Source of the DNA: Purshia tridentata
Lineage: Eukaryota; Streptophyta; Magnoliopsida; Rosales; Rosaceae
NCBI GenBank assembly: GCA_003254885.1
Contig: QANT01007570.1
Span: 1 to 24,467 of the forward strand
Length of the DNA stretch: 24,467 bases
Reading direction: 5' to 3'
The notes under the pieces are model-generated. The model made no database searches, was not told where the DNA came from, and worked only from the letters and a program-made list of their open reading frames with translations. A program made the translations under genes and the position numbers. Below, in pieces: positions 11,130 through 22,215 of the stretch (position 1 is its first letter; each line of letters begins with the position of its first letter).

Positions 11130-11370
11130 CTAGATTTCAAATCTATGTATTTAAAATTGATATATTTGAAATTTTTAAATTTGAAATTTTATTGTTTGGA
11201 TACAAAATTAAAATGCTAGAATTTCACTAAGAGAGAAAATGGGGTAGTTGGTGAGATTTCAAATACTTAGTTAGAAATTTAAAATATATAGATTTTGGTC
11301 TCTAAAATCCATTATAAATTTGGACCAAATTCAAATTTATTTCCTAAATTGAATCCAAACACGAGTATTA
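11130..11370. repeat. AT-rich block with inverted repeats, possible MITE remnant
   Basis: The sequence TGTTTGGATaCAAaAT near 11194-11209 recurs in inverted form near 11345-11360 (TGTTTGGATtCAAtTT on the minus strand). The block also contains repeated TTTGAAAT/ATTTCAAA palindromic motifs. Ends with a TGTTTGGAT core are frequent in small plant DNA elements. Arms are imperfect and no clean target-site duplication was found. Confidence 0.3.
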
Positions 11371-13990
11371 GGATTTGAGCATCCAAATCCATCCCAAGGA
11401 ATACCTCCATCCACATGGCCCTAAATATTTTTGGTTTTCAAGTAAGAGGCAAAATCCTCTACATTTGTACTTCAAATAGGAGACGAGATTTTCAAGCCGG
11501 TTGGAGCAAAGTATTCAATTATATATAGCAAATTGCGACATCAAGCTAGTTTAATTTACATATGATATCGGCATATATAAAATATGAACAGTAAAATATG
11601 GGTTACAAAAGTCTTGTGTGATATCTGGTAAAGAAAATCATGGTTATGTATTAGATTGTGCACGTCCAATAAACTTAAAGTGAGAGTTTCATTAAGGATA
11701 GACCTTGTACACCACTTATAATATATAATATACAACATTATTATTGGGACCGCAAGCACGTCTAGTCCAAGTTTCCAACACAAGTGGTGGGAAGCAAAAC
11801 TAATAATACCATTATGTATAGTGCTTGTAAAGTTATAATTAATCTTGCATGGCGGACCAAATTGCTTGTTTCTTGAAATACAACATTATTTTGTCATATA
11901 TATAATCTTCGATGTAGTAGTTGGTCATAAACCCTTAACATATAATAACCTCTCTTTTTTGGCATGCGACTTTATTATATATCATCACGCGGACTCAACA
12001 TATATTAAACCAAATCATTTAGTTGAATGTTCATCATATTTCGATCTCACATTTCCATATATAATTCTTCAGTGTTAATTGCATGGCATGGCTTGACCAA
12101 TTTTGAAAAAACAAGTCAATCATTAACAAACCCTTTCTCAAGCTAGTACTACTGTCTATATATATCTCTCCCACGAATGAACTGAAAAAGGAAGAACAAC
12201 AAGAAGAGAAGGAAATTATTATGCAATGGGCTTCTTGGTGAAGAAAATGAAAACATGTTTGATTAGAGTAGTGACTAGCTAGTGCAAATTAGGGTTATAG
12301 CAATTAAATATGTGTAATAATTAGAGAAACTAATTATTTTCTAATGGCATGGCAAGCAAACTTGAAACTATATATGTACCGTGAGGGCGTGATCGAGGAC
12401 TTGCTTGCATTATAATTGTGTTTTCTAATCCATTATTACTATTCTCTTGTCTTGTTGTCTTGTCCTATAATATTAATATACAAATGTTCATATATATACA
12501 TATATATCATGATTTGGATCCCCATATCACTTTACGTTGCTTGAGTCGTTTATTGATAATAGTATGTTGATTGAGGTTGTGGTTTGTATTGGACCTACTG
12601 ATTCAGCCAAGTGGGAGTTACTGTATGGCATTCTACATTGCTTTCCAGCTCCTGTAGACTTCAAATATATATCCCAGAAAAAGGGTTGAGGGATTCATAG
12701 TTGCAATTGAGATTGGAGGGGACTATTTCATTTTGGAGTAGTCTAGTATTTGCAGTAGTTGAGTGGCTCAGTGCAGGCAGCATATATATATAAGCTTTTC
12801 AGGCCAATGTCTAATCTAAAGGATATGGAATCCAACGTTTATTATGTGCCTTGGTGTTCCTCTAGTCACACAAAGTCTTGGCTATAGCTCAATGTGTTTG
12901 AGAAATTCTTAGTTGCAATGTGTAAACACCCATTTTACTTGAGAATTTTCCCCAAAATCTTCAACACGTGATCGTGAGAGAAGTTCATGTGCGGTGGTAT
13001 GTACCAACATTGCTGCATTCTCTTACAACTTTAAATTTTTGGCTGGATCTTTAAGTTCACCACAACCACAAGGTACATTGGTAACATACAAATGGAAAAG
13101 TTCAACAACCTACCTACCAGCTACGACCACAAGTCATAAGCCTATTACTCCAACACTCCAAGTCTCCAACCCAATTAATTTCGTTGTTAGATTCACATCC
13201 TACAAGATTGTCTAGACATTTTAATAAGAATTTGGAATATCTTTGGTACAATTTTAAATATAAATTTTATTCTTCTATTGGAAAATCAGAAATTCTCAAA
13301 ATCTTTGAAAATCTAGAAATGTTCCTCGTATTGCTTTGAGTGTCCAGCAAGCATCTTTGCCAGCAAAAATTATAGGCTGCGGGATTCAATCATTCGAGAC
13401 AGGTCCCCTATTTAATCTAATGCACGATGGATAACTAGGGGTCATTTGAGGCTATTAATGTACAAAAATTAAAGCCAAAAGTTGCTAAAGTTACAAAATA
13501 ATAGAATCCATATAATCTAAAGTTTGAAGTTGTCGATTACAGGGACACACCATGATTGCCAACTACGTAATATCACAAAATAATCAATTATTAAATAGCT
13601 TAAAGGGGAATGTCCGAAGATGAAGGTTGGTAGGTAAACCTAGTAAGGAAATTATGGCGTAATCGTATATATCAATTCTCCAAGTATTTGGTGCTACTTT
13701 CATGTTCCGTAAAACTAGTTCATCAGGTCCATGAATTGGAACAAGACCAGGTTGGGTCAAAACCAATACATTTTAGTGCATCTTGACCCAATAAGTCAGG
13801 CAGGCCCATTTATTATCTAATAGATACAAGTATAGTAGTATGTAATTTGATTTTTTATATTAATAAAAACTTACAGAAAATGCCACTCATTAAGTTTGAT
13901 GATCAACAGGACAATTAGGGAGACCCATCAAGTCCAATTGTCACTTGTTAGGGCCGTTGCGCTTCTTTTAACTTATTTCTTTTTGACTTT
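11371..13990. other. AT-rich intergenic region, right part
   Basis: No gene is supported. Open frames at 11556-11783 (-), 11845-12078 (+), 12994-13215 (+) and 13584-13766 (-) are short, AT-driven and match nothing I know. A TATA-like stretch (about 12155-12166), a purine-rich leader and an 18-codon ATG frame at 12226-12282 look like a possible small transcript. Otherwise only TA-rich runs were seen. Confidence 0.4.
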
Positions 13991-14399
13991 TTCTGATTTA
14001 ATTTTAATTGGGCCAGGTTTTCCAAGGGTAATTACTTGGCAAAATAATATAAAAGTTAAAACTGGAGGGTAGCACAGTTTCACCATATATCTGCCATTTT
14101 CGTTCATCCTTGCAACATCATCATTACAAGGTGAAGATACACCGTTTTGAAAATTATCAGCTCATAATGAAGACGGGTGTAATCTGACCTAGGTGTCTAT
14201 GAGATGGGCAACTCTACTTCACCCAACATCCACTAACTATTCCCCCATTTATGGATACAGGGGCTTGCATCCTAACTCAAAACTACATAATCTCTATACG
14301 CTTCTTCCGGCAGAGTTATCTTGCAGGTAGATTTACCACCACTGTGCAGAAATCCTAGGCAATGATTCAGAATTTAAATTACAAAAACGCATCCTCCGC
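13990..14399 (-). other. Probable 3' untranslated region of ERD2
   Basis: On the minus strand this follows the TAA at 14400-14402. Sequence complexity is higher than in the intergenic DNA to the left, as expected for a transcribed tail. The polyadenylation site was not located, so the left limit is a guess. Confidence 0.35.
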
Positions 14400-17039
14400 T
14401 TATGCTGGCAACTGAAGCTTTGCATTATTTTTCCAGCTGCAAAAAAAAAAAAAAAAACCTTTTACCTTTAACAATGTACGAGGATGTACAAGGAACTTTA
14501 GCAAGAAGGAGACACAATTTCCTACCTGAGAAAGTAATAGTAGAAAAAATCTGCATATAAAGCTGTCTGAACCAAACCAGAGATGCATGCTGCAAAATTA
14601 GAAGAAAAAAGAGAGTCAGCCAAACTACCCCCAAGTAAAATAAAACCAAAAAAGAAAGAAAGCATTTGTCCTCAGGGGTTCTCATGTAACATACCAATCC
14701 AACGAGTGAACTGTGGTTCTGTTAGGTAGCGATAGATCCAATTGAGGATGTAAAGTGCACGATAGGCCCTGCATTTTGAAACATTAAGTTATATCCCAAG
14801 ACGAACTGTATTTGCACACAAGCACACACATCAGCCATTTTATCTGGTCCAAACTGCTGCATCTTATTTGGTCTTCTTCATTTCAACACATTCAGCATTC
14901 ATGCAAGTTTCCATAAATAACTCACACCTCAAGAGTAACCAAATACTACGGAACAATATTAACATCTGGTATGCATAAAGAAAATTATATGATTTCCACT
15001 AATTACACATATCATTCCAACTTGGCAGACCATACAAGTCAGGTCTTTAAACATTGCTCTCAATAAGTTCGTCTTGCACACAAAGGACCAAGCTACTCTA
15101 TAAACCAGTTTGGAGCTTTCTTCGCCAGTCCAATAGCCTATTCTCTTTTATCTTTTCCTAAAGCAGGGCTGGCTTTTACTCCTTTCCCAAAGAATGAAAC
15201 CTCATGGTAAGTAACCCTTCTCAGCCAATTGTGCATCTAGGGTGAATACCCACCCATAGTCCAGATTCCAGAACGACAATTTGATTTACCGACAAACAAG
15301 TCATATGCTCTGTCCTTTATGAGACAAAAACATTTGACACACTTATAATCCCATTACATGTGACAAGAGAAACAAGGTACATATCTGATAAATCTGATTG
15401 TGAATAATGACTTAAGGAAAGAAAATTTTTAGAGGACATCTAAATTCAATTAAACTCCACATACTAGACAGCAACCAAATTTTAAAGCCAGGTTAAACAC
15501 AAGATATTCTTGAGTGTAAAACAGATTATGAACTTCATGGTGGAATGAACTTCATGGTGGAATGAACATACTTACCCAAGAAAGAGCACATACTGCCCTG
15601 CCAAATTGTCCACATTTCCACTTCGTTGAAGCAAAACTAACTGTGGAAGAATTGAAACTGCCTCCAAGTATATTGAGAATGCCCATAACACCTGAAAATA
15701 GTTTTACTTCAGTGTTAGAAGCACATCATGTTGCAGGTGCACCATTATGGCTTAAGAATGCATGAGAGAACAAAACAACAAAAAACTTACAACAGCGGTG
15801 TTTGGGATCAAGAATCAAAGAACAAGATTACTATATTCTTACCAGAAAATAAGTATTTATAATCATTTTAAAAAAAAAAGTCTTAGTCTTGTATGAAAAT
15901 AGTAACTTGTACTCAATAAGAAAAAGAAATAAAAATATGACTTATTCATATAGTGTACAAGACCTCAGGAATTTCAGGACCTATATGCAAAATATAACAA
16001 TCATTTCTATGCTAGATCATCCCCTCTAGGAGTAGGAACCCATGTTGGTGAGACTAACTGTTTATCAAGTAATTGCCTGTACGTTAACGAAAAAGCTTCT
16101 TCCATGTAAGAAGAAACTAGCAGCCGTACCAGGAAGAAGGAAACCTAACAAGAGTTAACTAAAAGAAATGACCAAACATGAGATGAGAATTTAAGAACAA
16201 AACACAGGTAATTAATGTGTCACCTCTTGAAATGTGAACTTCTCATGGACAAGGAGAGCAAACACAAAGCATGCCCCAATAAGATAATAATGGCGGAATG
16301 TGTCAAGCTCTTTATCGTAGGAACGCCTCACCAATCTGTGCATCCGCATACACCAAACAATCGCCAGCGAGCTCCCAATGAACACTATCTTCATTACAGT
16401 GTTGTAGAAAGAGATAAAGTCCGTGAACAGATCCACGTACCGAGTCAGAAACACCAGCACATAAAGCTCCTGAGTCTTAAGCGAAATCCCTAAAATAATA
16501 AGCAAATGTCAGTTTCACAAAACCTTAATTGATCGATCACACTCATCGCTAATGCGCTATTGCGTTTGCTTGTTTGACAACAAATTTAGGGAAAATTTAA
16601 CTTAATTGTTCCGGTTCCGAATATTTGTCACAATTTGGGAGCTGACGGAACTAAAAAACTTTACAACCAATTACACTCATCAAGAATTTGTCAAATTTTC
16701 CTTTAACTTCCATCCTCTGTTTCTCAGCAACCAAACGCTAAACAACAATGCACAATTGTTTGCCGAGAAGAAGAAAAGAAAGAAAAGAACACGAAATGAC
16801 AAGCCTTCAGTTAATAAAATCTGATCCGGCATTACTGAGTAGAGTAATTTCTCACTTTGAGCAATCTCCCAGATGAGATTAATTTTCTCTCGGGAGACAA
16901 GCAGGGGTGGTAAATCAAATGAGAATGAGAGAAGCCGTGAGTGATTACCTGAGCATGACTTGGTGGCGTAAATTTTGAGAAGGAGGACCAAAATACTGGC
17001 CAAGTGGGTCATATCCCCAGCCAACCTGAAGACATTCAT
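14400..17039 (-). CDS. ERD2: ER lumen protein-retaining receptor (KDEL/HDEL receptor ERD2), 6 exons, 215 aa
   Basis: Exons on the minus strand are 17039-16949, 16489-16224, 15691-15576, 14768-14695, 14589-14526 and 14436-14400. All junctions are GT-AG and phases agree, giving 215 residues, the usual plant length. The receptor is a seven-helix Golgi/ER protein that binds C-terminal K/HDEL signals of escaped ER proteins and returns them in COPI vesicles. The start (MNVFRLAGDMTHL) is the conserved ERD2 N-terminus. Ligand-binding residues known from animal KDEL receptors are present: Arg5, His12, Arg47, Asp50, Glu129, Arg161 and Arg171. LQLPA (211-215) fits the LXLPA tail motif linked to Golgi residency in plants. 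The last intron has a 17-base T tract before its acceptor. The leader up to about 17255 has no ATG. It could be the ERD2A or ERD2B type; that was not resolved. Confidence 0.96.
15530..15563. repeat. 17-bp tandem duplication in ERD2 intron 3
   Basis: Two perfect copies of a 17-bp unit (15530-15546 and 15547-15563) end 12 bases from the splice donor of ERD2 exon 3 (minus-strand GT at 15575-15574). This is probably replication slippage. Confidence 0.9.
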
Positions 17040-17280
17040 GGTTTGAACTTTGAAGGAAGACTGTGTGCCCTAGATTTCAGCACAACAGAAGACACAGAGA
17101 GAATGAAGCGGAGGAGAGAGGGAGTTGAATTCGGTGAAGAATGAGTTTTCCAAGAGTGCAAGAGAAGGAATACGTGACGTGGCAGTCGGTAACGACTTCT
17201 ACCGCCTCCACGATGTTTACAGAAGCTGAGGGAGGTTTGTGTTAGGTACAGCACAGGAGTGGTGATCAGCCGTCCTTGGC
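17040..17280 (-). promoter_or_regulatory. 5' leader and proximal promoter of ERD2
   Basis: On the minus strand the segment is pyrimidine-rich (CTCTCTCC, TTCATTCTCTCTG) up to the ATG, typical of plant leaders of housekeeping genes. There is no clear TATA box within 250 bp and no ATG before the start codon. The minus-strand frame 17036-17254 opens with GTG and overlaps the ERD2 start, so it is not a gene. Confidence 0.45.
17175..17182 (+). promoter_or_regulatory. UPRE-type element (TGACGTGG) upstream of ERD2
   Basis: TGACGTGG is an exact match to the unfolded-protein-response element consensus bound by XBP1/ATF6-type factors and, in plants, by bZIP60/bZIP28-type factors. It lies 136 bp before the ERD2 ATG and reads CCACGTCA in the gene's direction. 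An overlapping TACGTG is at 17171-17176. Whether it is in the promoter or the leader depends on the unmapped start site. ER-stress induction of ERD2-type genes would make sense biologically. Confidence 0.5.
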
Positions 17281-19355
17281 CTCTTTTGAAGGGCTAGATT
17301 TCAAAGTAGGAAGTCAACAATTTCTTTTCGTACACAAAGCTCCAGCTCAAGCAGTTCAGTCCTAAAAAGCAGCTCAACCCTGTTCGGGCCTTGGTAAAAT
17401 GAAGTCATAGACAAAGTTCAAATGTCGGCCCAAGCTGATCAGATTTTTGAGTTGGGCTCGTTTATTTTAAATGTAAAATAGTTTGATAATTGTATGTGAT
17501 TCAGCATATCCTGAGCTTTTCACAAGGTCTTTATAGAGTGGGTCGTGACTCATGACCAAAATAACATGTTGGACATATTTCCAAGATCTAAAAATAATAT
17601 CATTGAAACTATAGTTTATGATACAAATAAAAGATATTTTAATCGGAACAGTAACGGAAAATTGAATTGACCGCTAGGTTGGCCGCCCCTAATAACCCTA
17701 GGGGTGGTAGCAAAGCAAAGGGGTGCGAAGCCGCCACAAAGGTGCACATTGGCATGCCATTACCTAATTAATTACTATAAAAAAAAATGGTGAGGAATCA
17801 CTGCTTTTCTATTTATAGATTACATATTGCATCGATCACTCCCTAAACTAAAAGATATCAAGGCTTGGGAACACATAACCATATTGTTGTCCCTTGGGAA
17901 CTAGACATAAAGAAGCTTTTCCAATGCCGAAAAATGATGCTCTCCACCCTCCTCATACAGGTCCCCCAGAAAAAAAAAAAAAAAAAAGATTTTTAATTAG
18001 CAAAGTCAGCTGCATTGGATTCATATTGCACGAACTGCTTTAATTATACAATCAAGATCATTTGGGGCCTATCTATGAACCATGTAACGACAAATTTGCT
18101 CTTGCTATAAAGCTTAAGTGTATGTTTAATTGCATGCTTTGGAAGATCACAGTTAAAGTAGAATATTATTTAATTAATTGTAAAGCACTTTCATTTTGGT
18201 GTCAAGTAGTTGGTTTTTAATTAAGTTAATTACAGTCTGAGTGGTATGATGTGCCTTTGAGTCCTTAAAGGCTAAAGCAGCAGTCAAAGATTTGTTGAGA
18301 AATAAAGGGTGGGTAGATATCATTATTTTCTTCTTTTTTGTTATAGGTGCATGGAAGGTGTCATCTTTTAATTTTAAGGGGGTTCCCATAAATGTTTTCA
18401 AGGGGCTGGCAATGGTATATAGTTGTAGAAAGAACCAGATCGAGTCTAATTCAACCCTCCCCATACAACTATATGGTCTCCATTATATTAGCTCGCCAAC
18501 CAAATTAAAAGGGCATGTTATTCACATGGACTTCATGTTTGGCTTCAACTGCTTATCATTCACAATTTACTGCAACATTTTTTTTTTTTCTGGAAGAATC
18601 GTTTGCTTTAATCTCTAGAATTGCATGATGATCGATCACCATTATATTAATTTATGGGTCAACGAAAAGTCTGGCCATGAATTAATATAGAAATTTCATA
18701 AATAAGTGAGGAAGATTGCATGGCCCCAAAACCCAAATGGTATAGATCAATGTCACCGCATGATCTGATTGGTCCTACCAAAAGTATACATATATTTAGG
18801 CTAACAAACAAACACTATTAGGTTTAATACAATCGAAAAAGCACAAAAAATATAAATGCAAACCAAACAGAGACCCAGAGCGATTGGTAGCTGTTAGCAA
18901 GAAGGAAAGAGATAGATCGAGATAGATTGATAATGGGGCTTGGCATTCTATATGGTCCATTTCGTACCTTGAAACTTTGTGGTCGATCACATTCGCTTTG
19001 TTTTCTTTTTGTTTGTTTTAAATCTTATTAAAATACTACGAATACAATTCATTATACTCTCTATTCTTAGATAATAAATACAAATTAAGAATTAAAATCC
19101 AAGTAAAAATGAACAGAAAATCTCAATTCCCAAAAAAAAATCGAATGCATATTAGTTATTCCTCATTAGATTGAAAACTGGTTTGGTGCGTAGCTAGCTA
19201 TAGGGTACACGTACCTGCAGACACTATATTATGTACATGGTCCCATGTCCTCTCATATATTTATTTTGACGACTCTCATTAGACTCATTATTTATTTTAA
19301 GCTTATGAGAATCCTAGAAATTTCACATGCATGGACTAAGTACTTCATCTGCACC

Positions 19356-19386
<31 letters not shown>

Positions 19387-19886
19387 TTATTTATTTATTA
19401 TATTACTACAAAAAAATCCAAAAGTCTTGGCTAGTTGGATGGATGGGTATATAGGACTCGGCAAGCAATAAGCAAAACATATGTTTCATGTGCATATATG
19501 CACCACTTTTATTCGATAATACTAATTTGGTCCCCTCAATTGTCTTATTAGTTGCTAGGTATGGGGCCATATGTGCCATAACAGCGGCACCAACATCTGA
19601 TCAAAGACCCTTTCTGGGTATACATATTTCAATTTCTCTTTACCCAAAAACAGAAAATGTATATATCTGCAAGCCAGACTCAGAATTTCACCAATTAATT
19701 TAAAGTATATGATATATAAAACCAAAAACCAACAAAGATCAAGAAAAAACAAAAGACCTTTGCAAATCCAGTACTAGGCAGTGTGGATGACAATTGTTAT
19801 ATATATACCAACGAAAATATGTCTGTATTTTGACAGCATCTTATGTCATATTCAGATCTGATCGATTCCCTCTTGCATAATGTGGA
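17281..19886. other. AT-rich intergenic region between ERD2 and the retroelement
   Basis: No gene is supported. It contains a small GC-rich hairpin around 17686-17710 (CCCCTA/TAGGGG), a poly(A) of about 18 at 17970-17988, an 11-bp inverted repeat (18417-18427 with 18464-18474), and a (TA)n run at 19363-19386 followed by (TTTA)n. Frames at 18174-18464 (-), 18292-18618 (+) and 18796-18990 (-) are low-complexity and unrecognised. Confidence 0.45.
19363..19400. repeat. (TA)n plus (TTTA)n microsatellite
   Basis: About twelve TA units are followed by TTTA units. The tract creates a spurious Tyr/Ile-rich open frame across it. Confidence 0.85.
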
Positions 19887-20338
19887 TGTTAAAAATGTCT
19901 GGGCCTAAACCCGAAAAACAATAAGGCCCAGTCCGAAATAACGGTAAACTTAAGCCCAGACCAAAGGATAACCCCCCTCTTTAATTAGAATAATAGCCCA
20001 TTTACCACCATAATACCACCCACGAAGAAAACCCCCACAACCAGGCTCATCAAGAAAGTTTAATGAGAGAAATAAATGGGTAAATGTAAAAAACAACGGA
20101 AGAGCCCATTTTGCTATAAAAAAGGGAATATACCTCCACGCAAGGGGGAAGGGAGACAATGGAAAAAAGGAAGAAACATACTGAATCTGGACTCATTTTG
20201 GCATCGGAGTGTTTTTTGCAGGTACATCCCCCCTCCGCATTTGTGGACGACGACTGAAGATGGAATTTGGCTTCTCAAGATGATCGTGAACAATTTTTGT
20301 TGACCAATTATCATTACTGGAGATTTTTGGCATCAACA
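19887..20338 (+). repeat. 5' LTR of the retroelement (452 bp)
   Basis: It opens TGTTAAAAATGTCTGGGCC and closes GGCATCAACA, so the ends are short inverted repeats TGTT/AACA with canonical TG...CA termini. A TATA box lies at 20115-20123. The sequence TTGGCATCGGAGTG followed by a T-rich GCAGGTAC is the kind of U5 sequence familiar from Gypsy elements of dicots. The end is fixed by the adjacent primer-binding site; the start is inferred from the terminal inverted repeat. Confidence 0.75.
20115..20123 (+). promoter_or_regulatory. TATA box inside the LTR
   Basis: TATAAAAAA lies 228 bp into the LTR. It is the expected RNA polymerase II core promoter of the element, with R starting about 30 bases later. 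Confidence 0.6.
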
Positions 20339-20339
20339 A

Positions 20340-20357
20340 TGGCGCCGTCTGTGGGAA
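20340..20357 (+). other. Primer-binding site of the retroelement
   Basis: TGGCGCCGTCTGTGGGAA begins two bases after the LTR end. The TGG start pairs with a tRNA CCA tail. The first nine bases match the 3' end of tRNA-Asp, but the rest diverges from the standard plant tRNA-Asp sequence, so the primer tRNA is not firmly identified. Confidence 0.75.
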
Positions 20358-20629
20358 ACCTGAACAAAAAGCCATCAGAGAAGCATTGGATGTCGTCTAC
20401 ACTGGGGGCAGCAACTAATACCCCAATGAGAGAAAATNAACTTTCTATTTTTGATAAATTGAATTTTGCGGATGGTCCAGAGGATTCAATTCCTGGCCGG
20501 TGGCGCATTGCCTCTTCCAGAGCACACGATGCCGAGGCACAGCCCGTCGACGCCATGTGTGAAGCTCCATTGTACCAACGACCACTGCGAAAACATGGAC
20601 AACAATTCAACAAAGTACTCATGCATTAG
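20340..20629 (+). pseudogene. Possible gag-leader remnant after the primer-binding site
   Basis: An ATG overlaps the primer-binding site (20339-20341) and opens a frame of about 96 codons ending at 20629. The peptide starts MAPSVGNLNKKP and has no Gag motif, zinc knuckle or other recognisable domain. An undetermined base (N) lies at 20438. It may be the degenerate start of gag or non-coding leader. The frame also extends back into the LTR from a non-ATG start, which is an artefact. Confidence 0.25.
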
Positions 20630-22215
20630 ACAATAGCCATAGTGTTATTTATTAATACCTTTATGATGCAAGGATTGTTAGCCGATAGAGTCACATAAGT
20701 GAGATAAGGCCCCTGCGAAAAGATGGACCCAGTTCGACAAGAACCCAGTGAGGCTGCAACATGCCTTTTTCCTGCTCCGATATGCTCCGATCCACGAGCC
20801 TCGAGCTCCGATCAACAGTCAGATGAAAGCTATGTGCTAACTGAACTTGCGACGCCGCTGCACAGCCTGCGCCTATCGTTCTGCCAAAGCTCGTCGACGG
20901 TGAGTCGCGCCGCTGAGCTCTGCGCTACACCAGCAGCAGAGGAACTTGACCTTCCAGCCTCGGCGAGCTTGACCCAATCCTTCTGTGAGCTTCGAACTGA
21001 ACCAGAATGCACCGCTCCGAGCGCGAGGGAGCTCCGGTCTTCGAGCTCAACCTGCAACGAGCTTAATCCGAGCTCCAACCTGCAACTCAACAAGGCTGCG
21101 ACCGCAACGCACCTCTGACCCTCGAGCTCCGATCGCCGATATCCAGCTCGACCAAACTCCGACTTCGACGAAGTTCAGACCACGAACTGCGACCTGTTCG
21201 ACCTGACCAGCGAGCTTTGATCTTCATGCTCGACCCGCGAACTGCGACCCGTGACCCGTGACTTGCTCCTGAACCAGCAACCCAGCAACCTGCAAGTTAC
21301 TTGGCTCGACGCAGCTCCGACCACCAACCTGATTGCCTTCGAGGTCGAGGCGATAAGCGGTGAGCTGACTGAACGAGTTCGATCAAAACCTCTGAGCCCC
21401 AAGAAGCAGCGAGTCGGAGAAAGCTGACTTCGAACTCGACCCGCAGCGGCCAATGACCTGAACGCACCAGCAGCCACCTGAAAGCGCGCTCCAGTGTCGA
21501 TAAGCTAGAACCAGGCAGAACCCGCATCGAGAAAAAAAAAAAAAAGAAACCAGGGAACTCCGAGCTTCGACCACTGGCTACGAGCAGCGAGCCTCGAGCT
21601 CCGATCAACAGTCAGATGAAGCAGTGGCCCGTGCGACCTTTAATCGAGACGAGGTCCAACCTGCGACGTGAACACACGACCTGCAACGAGCATGGACTCG
21701 ATATGGCTGAACTTGAAGTGGCTGAATTCAAATTCAACCAACAACGAGCAACCACCTTAAACGCACGCTCCTGCCTCGACGAGCTCGACCCAGTTTCCCG
21801 AGCATTAACCCAACAAGCTGCAACCTCTGAACCACGAGTTTCGAACGTCAAAACTTCGATGTCATAACAGCACGACGTGCTCGACCAACCTCCAACATGC
21901 AAGCTTGTGAACTGTAGCAACCTTCGACGTGGCTAACTTTGAACCCGACAATGTGATGAGCTTGGGCTTCGACGAAGCTGCAAGCTCGACCACTGCGAGG
22001 AAACGGACCTAGTTCAACAAGAACTTGGAGAAGCTGCAACATGCTCCTTCCTGTCCTGACATGCTCCGACCTGCGGGCACGGCTCGAAGAAAGCTCCAAT
22101 CTGCAAGGAGATCGACCCAGCTTTACGACCTGCCCCTAAGCGCAAGCTTGACCCGCGACGAGTTCGACCCGAACGAAGGACCAAACTCGATCAACCTCCG
22201 AACGCACTGACATCT
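20570..22215 (+). repeat. GC-rich degenerate repeat block inside the retroelement
   Basis: This block is much richer in G and C than anything nearby and is packed with variants of GAGCTC, CTCGAG, AGCTCGACC, GCTCCGA and CTGCAAC. A 33-bp sequence occurs twice without change (20795-20827 and 21588-21620). A longer degenerate unit (CTGCGA.AA..GGAC..AGTTC.ACAAG) appears near 20583, 20714 and 21993. Both strands stay open for 60-130 codons in several frames, a result of low stop-codon density, not coding. A poly(A) of about 14 interrupts it near 21534-21547. It occupies the place of gag-pol. Its origin is unknown. Confidence 0.7.

Noticed and set aside
12994..13215. 73-codon + strand frame with Thr/Pro-rich sequence
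   Set aside because: It starts at a non-Kozak position, has no similarity I know, and is isolated in AT-rich DNA.
16212..16505. 97-codon minus-strand frame as a separate gene
   Set aside because: It is exon 2 of ERD2 read through into flanking introns.
17036..17254. 72-codon minus-strand frame before ERD2, as a possible upstream ORF
   Set aside because: It has no ATG; the apparent start is GTG, and the leader contains no ATG before the true start.
18292..18618. 108-codon + strand frame in the intergenic region
   Set aside because: The Phe/Ile-rich translation comes from T-rich tracts; there is no family match and no promoter context.
20723..21118. 131-codon open frame in the GC-rich block
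   Set aside because: Several frames on both strands are open at once because stop codons are rare in this composition; the peptide is repetitive Ser/Glu/Leu sequence with no domain.
21175..21920. Minus-strand frames of 100-103 codons in the GC-rich block
   Set aside because: Same cause: they mirror repeat words and run through a poly(A)/poly(T) tract giving FFFFF runs.
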